This document shows, one piece after another, positions 1 through 9,100 of a stretch of 31,750 nt of DNA. The translations under genes and the position numbers were made by a program. This DNA comes from a virus. The stretch lies in the IMG/VR virus record IMGVR_UViG_3300036944_001259, positions 1 to 31,750 of that record; one strand, 5' to 3'. The notes beneath the pieces are model-generated. The model saw only the letters and a program-made list of their open reading frames with translations. It made no database searches and had not been told where the DNA came from. How positions within the stretch are numbered: position 1 is the stretch's first letter; the number at the start of each line of letters is the position of its first letter.

Positions 1-1
1 C

Positions 2-127
2 TACACCCACGAACTCACCCTCCCACAAGGCCACCTCAACGACCTCGCCTTCTCCCTCTCCTCGTCCGACGCCGCCCCCTGCACCCTCCGCGCCATCATC
101 CTCAGATGGGACCTGCATGAGCCATGA
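2..127 (+). CDS. C-terminal end of an unidentified late (structural) protein
   Basis: The window opens inside a gene read in the frame starting at base 2; 41 codons remain before the TGA at 125-127. The visible tail is hydrophobic and ends in RAIILRWDLHEP. The next gene starts at 124, so stop and start overlap as ATGA, the usual sign of translational coupling. The position just before the cupin-like protein and the ejection-protein trio suggests a tail or head-tail structural protein, but too little is visible to name a family. The alternative frame 1 reading is Pro/Arg-rich noise. Confidence 0.6.
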   Translation, partial: YTHELTLPQGHLNDLAFSLSSSDAAPCTLRAIILRWDLHEP

Positions 128-564
128 GTGAAGCCCTGAAATCCCGCGCCGAACTGGAGGAGATCCAGGCAGCCATGGCCGCCGCGCCGCAGGTGAACCT
201 CCCGCTGGTTCACCGATTCACGCCTGGCCTCTATATCCGGGAGTGTTTCATCCCTGCCGGCACCCTGCTGACCACCATGGTGCACCTGACCGAGCACCAC
301 TTCACCATCTCCACCGGCACCGGCCGCGTTTACACCGAGGCCGATGGCGTCACCCACTACGCCGCCCCCTTCACCGGCATCACCAAGCCCGGCACCTCCC
401 GCCTGATCTACGCGGACACGGACACCATCTGGACTACCTACCACCCCACCAACGAGACCGACCTTGAAAAGCTTGTCCCCCTTCTCGTTGCCCGCCCGGA
501 AAACCCGCTGATCCCGCCGGATTTTGTCCCCATCTGCCGCCGCCCGGAAAACCTCCTTCCCTGA
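124..564 (+). CDS. Small cupin-like phage protein
   Basis: A 146 aa protein. The centre is a run of short beta strands of the cupin/RmlC type: a PAGTLL turn, then VHLTEHHFTISTGTG with a His pair, a barrel-like stretch, a TKPGTSRLIYADTDTIW segment and a closing TTYHPTNETD. Small proteins of this form, with an 'htIs.G...v.te...' core and a final 'wtT.Hp...tDl' signature, are common next to phage structural genes. The role is unknown; a metal- or sugar-binding or simply structural fold is possible. It overlaps the upstream gene by 4 bp and is followed after 7 bp by the ejection-protein genes, so it is probably part of the late operon. The ATG has no Shine-Dalgarno sequence in front of it. Confidence 0.8.
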   Translation: MSEALKSRAELEEIQAAMAAAPQVNLPLVHRFTPGLYIRECFIPAGTLLTTMVHLTEHHFTISTGTGRVYTEADGVTHYAAPFTGITKPGTSRLIYADTDTIWTTYHPTNETDLEKLVPLLVARPENPLIPPDFVPICRRPENLLP

Positions 565-571
565 TTCTCCC

Positions 572-1087
572 ATGTCCTTCGGATTCAGCGCCACCACCAT
601 CGCCTACATTGCCATCGGAACCACTGTCGCGAGTGCTGCCGCCACGGTCTACGCTCAACAACAGGCCGCGCAGGCACAGCAAGACTCGGCAAACTACAAC
701 AACATCATCGCCGCCAACCAGGCCAAGGCCCAGGAGCAGGAAGCCGCGGAACAGGCGAAGCGGGACCGCATCACGCAGCGCAAGGCCCTCGCCCGCCTCC
801 GCACCCAGCTCGCCGCCAATGGCCGCAGCACCTCCGCCGGCACACCGCTCGACATCCTCGGAGAATCCGCCGCCAACTTCGACCTCGGCATCCAGGACGC
901 CGCCCGCGTGGCCTCGATCAATGCCGCCAACACCCGCGCCGAGGGTGCCATGGGACTCTGGAAAGCCGACCAAGCCCAGACCGCCGCCAACATCAACAGC
1001 GTGGCCACCGTCGCCAGCGCCGTCTCATCCGGCTACAACATCTATTCCAATCGACCCAAGACTTCGAGCAAACCCTCCAACGGTTGA
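572..1087 (+). CDS. Internal virion (ejection) protein, T7 gp14-like
   Basis: A 171 aa protein. Residues 3-30 form a small-residue hydrophobic segment (ATTIAYIAIGTTVASAAATVYA) followed by a long Gln/Ala-rich amphipathic helix (about 30-100) and a second Ala-rich region (about 130-160). This layout of an N-terminal membrane-seeking stretch, Gln/Ala coiled coil, a short SAGTPLDIL-type turn and another helix matches the T7 gp14 class, which forms the outer-membrane part of the ejection conduit. The match is by architecture, gene size and order, not by a diagnostic motif. I use the ATG at 572; a start at 524 would overlap the upstream gene by 41 bp and adds a poorly folded tail. The next gene begins 5 bp after the stop. 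Confidence 0.7.
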   Translation: MSFGFSATTIAYIAIGTTVASAAATVYAQQQAAQAQQDSANYNNIIAANQAKAQEQEAAEQAKRDRITQRKALARLRTQLAANGRSTSAGTPLDILGESAANFDLGIQDAARVASINAANTRAEGAMGLWKADQAQTAANINSVATVASAVSSGYNIYSNRPKTSSKPSNG

Positions 1088-1092
1088 CCCTT

Positions 1093-3129
1093 ATGCCCCC
1101 CATCCGCATCCCGGACACCCCGGCCCTCGCCACCTCCCGCAGCGCCCCGCCCACCATGGACGGCCGCAGCCCCATCGCCGACTCCATCGGAAACCTCGCC
1201 AAGTCCATCGGCGGCATTGCCTCCACCTTTGCCGACAAGGCCGAGCAGATTGACAAGGTCGACCAGGCCGGGAAGGAATCCGAAGTCCACAACCAACTCG
1301 CCGAGGCCTACGCCAAGCACCAGCAGGACCTCGCCCGCGACACCGATCCCGCCAGCCACCTCACCAAGACCAACGCCTTCATCGACTCCCAGCGGGAACT
1401 CCTGAAGCGCGACGGGCTTTCCGAGACCACCCGCCAGCGCCTCAACCTCTGGTATGGCGACTTCTCCACCAAGGCCAAGATCGATGCCGGGGAACGCGCC
1501 GCCCGCCTGACCAACCAGCGCGCAGGCCTGCAATTCTCCAACGAGTTTGAAGCCGCCAAGAAGGCCGGTGACCGCACCGCCTACCAGGACACCCGCCAGC
1601 GTGCCCTCGATGCCGGTCTCCTCCTCCCCGAGAAAGCCGCCGCCCTCGACCAGGACTTCGACCGCACGGTCAAATACCGGGACCTGCAGCGCCAGATCGA
1701 CGAGGATCCCCACGGCCTGCTGGAGTCCCTCGATATGCCGGACGCACCGCAGGCCTTCGGACTCGACACCGAGGCCATCGACGCCCTCCGCCGGCAGGCC
1801 TCCCACAAGAAGAACCAGCACGATTCGGATTTCTGGGATGGCGTCCTCAATCAGACGCTAACCAACGGCAGCCCGACCATTTCCAAGGAAGACCTCCAGA
1901 AGCTGGCCGAGGAAGGCAGCATTTCCCCCAGCCAGCGCGCCAGCTACCTCAATGCCTACTATGGCCCCACGGAACCGGCCTACGACGAGGGACTTTTCTC
2001 AAAGGTCCATGGCGTGATCGCCAGCTACGACCCGGCCAAGGACCCCACACAAGCCGCCCTCGCCAAGCTCCGCGGCGACCTCGCCACCGCACCTCTACCC
2101 AAGGAATCCCTCCGCGTTCTCAACGACCAGCTTTCCGGGAAACTGAGATCCCCGGACTCGCCCAAGAACCGGCTGGAAACCGACTTCACCCGCCAGACCG
2201 CCAACCACTTCGACAGCGGCCGCTTCGGATCGTGGTTCGCCCTGAAGGACACCGACAACAATCCCGCCACCGCCCCGGCCAAGGTCATCAACGCCGCGGA
2301 CTACGGCAAGGCCCTGGTGAATCGCCGACATTTCCTCGATGCCTGGGACTCTTACCTGAAGACCGCCCCGTCAGACCTGCCACCGGAAGAAGCTCAGAAG
2401 ACCTACGACACCCTCTTCCAGAAGATCGTGGTCGACAAGGCCCCGCTCCCCGACCTGTCCATCCCCGGCAGCGCACCCGCTCCGGACTTCGAGAAGGAGC
2501 TGAATCAGCTTCTCCCACCCAAGGGCAGCATCCCGGACCGCTCGACCTCCTCCACCTTCGGAGGCCAGCCGATCCAGCCCGCCGGACGCTACTACCAGAA
2601 CGCCCGCCCCACCGTGTTCGGAGGCAGCAACGACCCCGCCGACAACGGGCTTTCCGCCTTCGGAGGCACCACCGGAGCCGGAGGCCGGGAAGGCGTGGCC
2701 ATCCCGCAAAACATCATCGCCGCCACCTTCCCGGGAAAAAGCAAGGCGTGGATCGCCGAGAACGTGAAGGTCCACGTCAAGACCGACGCCGGAACCGATG
2801 CCGTCCTCCCCGTCGCCGACTACGGAACCGCCGAATGGGTTTGGCAGCGGGACAAGCGCCCCGTCCTCGACCTCACGCCCGGAGCCATCCAGCAGCTTGG
2901 AGGCCGCGCCACCTACACCCCGGAAGGAAAGCTTTCCGGCGTGGAGGGATTCAAGAACGTCAACTTCGCCCTGACCACCGCCAAGGCCGGGACACTCCCT
3001 CCGGATTCCCCATGGGAAGACCTGTGGAAAGACTGGTTTGCCGACAAGCGCCCCACCCACCCCGACCAGATCCAGAGCGGACTCGCCGCCCTGTGGGACA
3101 ACCACCTGCAGGCTAAGGCAGGGGAATGA
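1093..3129 (+). CDS. Internal virion (ejection) protein, T7 gp15-like
   Basis: A 678 aa soluble, mostly helical protein. The N-terminus (PPIRIPDTP...IADSIGNLAKSIGGIASTFADKAEQID) resembles the disordered lead plus short amphipathic helix of podovirus core proteins. Residues 60-220 are a helical repeat region rich in Gln, Lys and Asp; residues 470-560 are a Gly/Ser/Pro-rich linker, and the last 110 residues look globular. There is no enzyme motif. Its place between the gp14-like and giant gp16-like genes, and its size (T7 gp15 is about 750 aa), support a periplasmic ejection-tube component. The ATG at 1093 is preferred to the TTG at 1084, which would overlap the upstream stop. No Shine-Dalgarno sequence is visible. 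Confidence 0.65.
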   Translation: MPPIRIPDTPALATSRSAPPTMDGRSPIADSIGNLAKSIGGIASTFADKAEQIDKVDQAGKESEVHNQLAEAYAKHQQDLARDTDPASHLTKTNAFIDSQRELLKRDGLSETTRQRLNLWYGDFSTKAKIDAGERAARLTNQRAGLQFSNEFEAAKKAGDRTAYQDTRQRALDAGLLLPEKAAALDQDFDRTVKYRDLQRQIDEDPHGLLESLDMPDAPQAFGLDTEAIDALRRQASHKKNQHDSDFWDGVLNQTLTNGSPTISKEDLQKLAEEGSISPSQRASYLNAYYGPTEPAYDEGLFSKVHGVIASYDPAKDPTQAALAKLRGDLATAPLPKESLRVLNDQLSGKLRSPDSPKNRLETDFTRQTANHFDSGRFGSWFALKDTDNNPATAPAKVINAADYGKALVNRRHFLDAWDSYLKTAPSDLPPEEAQKTYDTLFQKIVVDKAPLPDLSIPGSAPAPDFEKELNQLLPPKGSIPDRSTSSTFGGQPIQPAGRYYQNARPTVFGGSNDPADNGLSAFGGTTGAGGREGVAIPQNIIAATFPGKSKAWIAENVKVHVKTDAGTDAVLPVADYGTAEWVWQRDKRPVLDLTPGAIQQLGGRATYTPEGKLSGVEGFKNVNFALTTAKAGTLPPDSPWEDLWKDWFADKRPTHPDQIQSGLAALWDNHLQAKAGE

Positions 3130-3145
3130 CTCGCCACCTGTTCAA
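3130..3145 (+). repeat. Intergenic direct repeat, copy 1
   Basis: CTCGCCACCTGTTCAA lies immediately after the stop of the 678 aa gene and 38 bp before the giant gene. A copy with one mismatch is found at 10741-10756, also just after a stop and 35 bp before a start. The matching placement suggests a late-gene signal (promoter or processing site), but there are only two copies. Confidence 0.45.
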
Positions 3146-3183
3146 GCGACTGACTCCCCGCACTATGGGACCATGCCCCCTGC

Positions 3184-6100
3184 ATGGTTGACATCCCTCT
3201 CCCCTCGCCGCCGGACTACCTCCCCGACTACACCGGCCCCGCGCCCACCATGCCGGTCTCGCAGGACCCTGCCACCGCGACCAATGCCGCACTCTTCGGA
3301 GATGGAAACCAAGTCTTTCAGGGCACCCCGCGCACCGATCGCCAGAACGCCGGGGACTTTCTCAACGTCCCACCCCCGGCACCAGATGCCACACCGTCCT
3401 CCTTGGACATCGCCACCGGTCGAAAGACCACCATCCCCGAGGATACCGCCTGGGGAGCCTTCCAGACCCTGAAGGCCAACCCGAAGACCCTCGACGAGCC
3501 GCAGCCGGACGGCACCACACTCCGCGCCCGCCTCACCGACACCGTTTCCAGCTACTACGAGGAACGGAAAGCCTACGGACAGAAGCCGTTCCCCACCCAC
3601 GCCGAGCAAGCCGTCGCCGCACGGAATGCCCACCATGAGAAGATTTTCTCCGGTCTCGACAAGCTCGATGCTGCACTGACCCCGGAGCAGAAAGCCGCGC
3701 TCGACGACCGCGCCAAGCTCGCCCCCGATCCGGACGCCTACCGCGCCCGCGCCGTCAACTTCCAGTATCTCCGCGACCTGGGCGCACCGGTGACTCAGGA
3801 AAACTACCCCATCGCCCGCAGCGCCTACGCCGTGCAGCTAGGCCTCCCAGCCGATGCCGACGACAAAACCCTCTATTCCGCCATTGGCAACCGCCAGCGC
3901 CTAGCCACCGAGACCACCAAGACCCTTTCCACCGCCATCCAAAAGGCCACAGAAACCGTGCTGAAAGGCGACGGACGCCCGGACATCCGCGACCAGCAGC
4001 TCAAGGAACTCCTCGCTGCCACGCCCGAGGAGCACAAGAGTTTCGTCCGCCAGCAGTTCACGAACTCCTGGAAAGACGCCCGCGACCTCGCCCGCCAGGC
4101 GAAGCCCGTGGTCGACCAGATCATGCCGCTACTCCTGAAGGGCGCGACCGCCAAGGAAGGCAGTATTTCCGACACCTTCGGCAGCCAGTTCGAGGAAGCC
4201 GGTGCCCTGCTCCCAGCCGATCAACCCGGCGGCAACCCGATGCGCGAGGCCGTGCTTGCCCAGCTTGAGGGGAAAATGAAGGCGCTGGATCCGGAGCAAT
4301 TCGCCAGCTTCTCCCGTGGCTACGAGGCCCTTGCCCATGGCACAGGGAACATCGCACGCGGCACCTTCGACATGGGTGTCGCCCTCCGCCAATGGTCGGA
4401 CGAGACCGCCAAGAAGGCCGGCATGGAACTCCCCGGCACCGAGCGGCGCGCCAATGCCGCCGCCGCGCATGAAGACGCCCGGAAGATGCGAAACCTGACC
4501 GCCAGCACCGCCGGCAGCTTTCGACGGAAGGACGACGGATTTTTCCGCAATGGCCTCCTCTCCGCCACCGAGTCCGTTCCCTACACCCTGCTCGCCTTCG
4601 AAGGGCCCGCAGGTTTTGCCCTCATGTCCTCAAGCATGGGAGGCCAGTCCTTTCAAGACGCCCGCCAGGCAAACCCGAACGCCTCGCCCGCCCGGCAGGC
4701 CGAGGCCGCGCTTGTTTCCGGAGCCCTGCAAGCCGGCATCGAAACCGTGTTCGACCGCGCTGGCCTGAAGATGGCCAAGATGAAGGTCCCCGGACTCTTC
4801 GCTGCCCTCAACAAGTCCGGCGTGACCAATGCCACCGGCCGCGCCGCAGTGACCGGCACCGCTGCCGCCCTGGGCATCGCCACCACCGAATACACCGAGG
4901 AAGCCGCCCAGCAGGCGACCGACCGCGCCCTGCAGGACATGGCGCTGTCCCTCTCCGGCATCGATCCCACCACCAACTGGAAGAACTTCTTCAACGACTG
5001 GAACCCGGCCTCCGGATCTCAAGTTTCCATGGACACCCTGGGCGCGATTCTTCCGTACGCCCTCATCGGCGGAGGAGCCGCCAGTTTCCGGAACTACCGT
5101 TTCGCCGATACCCTGCAACGCTCGACTCCCATCCTCCGGGCCACAGGTCTCCCAGAGGAGCGCGTGCAAGCCATCGCCACCGCTCCCTCCTTGGAAGCCG
5201 CCACCGCCGAACTCCGCAGCGCATGGAACGATGGCCTCGACCTCGCCGCCGCCACCCAGCAGCGCCAGAAGCTTTCCGCCATCGCCCAGGAAACCGCCGC
5301 CTTCTACGGGCAGAGCCCCATCCAGGTGATCCAACCGGAGGCCAACGACTTCACCGGGGAAACCACCTTCCGCCTCAATCTCCCCGACGTGCCGGCGCGC
5401 GACTTCGAAACCCTCGACGAAGCCTTCGACGCCCTCCGCGACTACCGTGCCAACCAAGTGGCCGATGACCTCGACACCCTGAACGACGCCACCCGTCAGG
5501 ACCTCATCGACTTCATGACCGGCGAATACTCCGCCGCTGCCAACATCCGCGTGACCGATCGCACCAACGTCGACGTGACCCCGGACGAAGCCGTGAAGCG
5601 TGGACTCGCCACCCGGGAGCAAATCACCGAGCGCCTTCGCATCCACGCCATGCAGGAAGGCGTCGACGTCGCCGACCTCGATCTTTCTTCACTCCGCATC
5701 CACGCCCGCCGCTTCTCCGAGCGCATGCGCGACGGCAGCCTCCGCCAGACCGTGGAGTATTTCCAAGGCGCGGACCCGCTCAACGTCGCCGAGGACATTG
5801 CGGAAACCTACTGGACCGCCGCCCTCGACGAGGGACTTCTCCGCCATGACGAGATCGTCGGGTGGATCCGCCAGGCCGAGCAGGCCACCGGCAACATCTA
5901 CCTCGACCCGAACCACGACAGCACCGGCGCCCGCTCCCAGCTTCAACTCATCGAGGCCCTTTCCGCCTTCTCCCGCGAATACCTCGCCGGGAACGTGGCC
6001 GACGAGCGCCTGCCGGAAAAGTTCCGCCGCTGGCTCCACACCCTGATCGCCACCGCCGCCCAGACCTTCCGCCACGCAGCCACCCTGCTACGCTCCAAGC

Positions 6101-9100
6101 CTCTCATGGACGCCGTGAAGGATGGCCGGATCGATTCCAAGTTCGTCGCCCTGATTGCCGACAGCGTGGGACTGAATCAGGCCGAGACCGATCGACGCTT
6201 CCAGAACGACTACCAGGCCCAGCTCGCCGCCGAGGCCATGGGAGGAGTTCCGGAAATCTCAGAAGCAGCACGCGGCATGCTCCCCCACCCGGAGACCGCA
6301 CGCCAGCGCCAGCACCCTCTCGCCGGTGAACTCCAGCGCCTCTACGATTCCCTCAAGACCCCCACCCGCCGACGCCGCAAGGACGGCAGCACAATCGACA
6401 GCACCCAACGCGCAAACTCTTTCTTCCTCCCCATCGGCGAATGGGAAAGCCCGGACGACGTCCGCCAGAGCCTGAATGAAAAGGGCTTTGCCTTCGACAC
6501 ACCCGCCGCCCTCCTCTCCGCCCTCGATGATTCCCTCAACTACAACCTGAAGAGCTACGCCACCCAGGGAGGCATGCTCGACCAGTCGTTTTCGGTTGGA
6601 CGCGCAGATTCTACCGGATTCACTCCCACCATGAGCGCGGGACAGTGGGCGGAAGAATGGCAGAAGAACGCCCGATCCCCCGCTCACAAAGCCCACAAGG
6701 ATTGGATAATCCAGACCCTCCGGGACCTCGCGCAAGCGCAAGGCTGGAATTGGGGATGGCAGAAAGACGAGCAGGCCACTCACCCCTTCAAGTGGGTGAT
6801 CTACTTCGACACGCCAGCCGGTCAAATCTCATTCCACCAATTCAAACCGGATACCCTTCCCAATCCCAAAGCCGAAGGAACCAAAGCGAAAATCCAGAGC
6901 CTCAGAAAGGACCTCCAGAACCAATTGGAAGACCCCGCCTTTCCTCCTCTCCAGATTTCCGGAAAGGCAAAGCAGGAATTGGAAAAGCTGGTTCTCACAC
7001 CCGACAGCAGCGCCCAAACGGCCAAGGAACAACTTCTCAAGGGCTTCACCCTGGCCGACCTTTACCACGGCAGCAGAAGCACCAAGGCCGCACTCTACAA
7101 ACTGGAAAACGGTTTCAATGGCGTTCCCTCACTGGCGAGCGACCCCATCCGCCAAGCAGTCAGTTCCTATCAAAAGCACCTGACATCAAAAACGGAAGGC
7201 ATTGCCAAACTGGAACAGGAAATTGCCGCGCTGGAAGCCATCCCGGACACCATTCCCACCAACCTCTATTCCGGAACATGGGATCAGCAAATCGGCAAGC
7301 AGGCCGAACGCCTGAAGGACTTGGAAAAGAAGTTCCCCGGTAGCCTCTCCCCGGAGGGAGAGGCCCCAGCGCGAGAGCCGGGTAATAGCGCTGGCGGGAT
7401 CTCGCACTTGTCGAGGCCGGAAAGCTTGCAAAAAAACACCGACTCGTCAACCTCTTTCTCCCTCTCCGCCTCCGCCATCGGCGACTTGGAAAAGCTCATC
7501 GCTCAGAAACTGACCGAAGGCCCAGCCGAACGCGCCCAGATCCTCCAGACCCTCCGCAACCGCCTCGCCGGAGTCCTTCAGCGGCAGGAGGACATCGCCA
7601 ACGGAGTCCATCCGCTACTGAAACGCGGCAGCCTCGACCCCGTCGCCACCGATCGCCTACGCCAGCGCGAGCTTTCCGCGCAGATCCACGCCATCATTTC
7701 CGCCTTCCCTCCAGAAGTCCGGGGAAAGGTCAACTTCGACAGCACCACCCTCCTCGATGCCGACGGCCCGCGCAGCGTGGTGAACGCAATGAAGAGCGTG
7801 ATCAACCGCCTCGACGAAGCCCTCGAGCCCTACCTACAGGAGCAATACCTCGACGCCCTCGCCAAGCTGATCGACCTCGGCAACCCGGTCCGCAAGGCCG
7901 GGGAGACCAGCAAAAGCAAGCTGACCCCGGAAACACAGCGCACCTTTGACCTGGCCGTCGAAGCCACGCGCCTGACCCCCACCGAACTCTCCGCCCGCCT
8001 GATCGGCACCGAGGCCGCCATTGCCGACCTCTCCAACGATCCGGACGCCGACGGAAAGGAACTCGTCCGCCTCACCCTTACCCTGAATTTCCTCGAAACC
8101 TTCGGAGCCCTCCACACCCGCAGCGCCGCAGAGCTCGAGCACGCCCACCAGCAGCTTCTCAGCATCTACTCCAGCGGACGCATGACCCGCCGCATCCTCG
8201 ACGATGCCCAGCGCGAGGAACGCGCCGCCTGGCGGAAGGAGATTCTGGAAAGCCTCGGCCTGCCCTACGGAGCGAACGACCACCAGCACACCACCGGCAC
8301 CTCCAAGAAAGGCCTCGCCGCCGCCGGTGAAATGCTCCAGTCCCTCCGCCTTGGCATGTCGTCCTTTCACCAGGTCATGGAGTGGATCCTGCCAAAGAGC
8401 ACCACCGCCCGCATGATGCAGGCCGAGGAACGGAAAGCCGCCACCGCCTCCACCCGCCTGAAGCTGGAGGCCCACGATCGCTTCAACGAGTTCTTTGCCT
8501 CCCGCATGGGACTGAAGACCCGCCGCCAGCGCAACGCCCTGCTCGCCCGCCTCTCCGAGCGCAAGGACACTGACATCCGCCTTCTCGAGGGCATCCGCAC
8601 CAAGGCGGAGAAGCTGACCATTGAGCAGGCCCAGCGTGTCCTACGCGGCCAGATGAACACCGGCTGGGAAAATGACCGCGTCGCCATGGAATCCCTACGC
8701 CAGGCCTATGCGGAGTTCCAGCTCCTCCCGAAAAAGAACCGGGACGCGCGCGAGTTCATCCGCTTCGATCGGGTCACCCAACGCGGCAACGAGTCGCCGC
8801 TCATCGCCAGCCAGCTCGAACTCCTCAACTACTACCTCACCGCCCAGCAGGCCGAATACCTCCCGGCACTCGACAAATGGGGATTCACCGAGGACGTCCT
8901 CACCGCCATCAAGGACAAGCTCGAACCGGAAACCCTCGCCCTGGCCGACTTCCTCGCCACCGAATACGCCGACGGCTACCACCGTTTGAACCCAGTCCAC
9001 CGCGCCATCACCGGCATGGACATGCCTCAGATCCGGAACTACTCGCCCGGACGATTCGAGAACGCCAAGGGTGCCGCCAATGACGCGCTCGACGCCTTCG

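Noticed and set aside
1-600. Long minus-strand open frame opposite the first genes (199 codons), and similar Gly/Val-rich frames opposite most late genes.
   Set aside because: They are shadows of the GC-rich plus-strand genes, with low-complexity Gly/Val/Glu composition and no conserved motifs.
2232-3116. A second 294-codon plus-strand frame inside the 678 aa gene.
   Set aside because: Arg/Pro/His-rich +1 shadow of the real gene; no start signal and no domain pattern.
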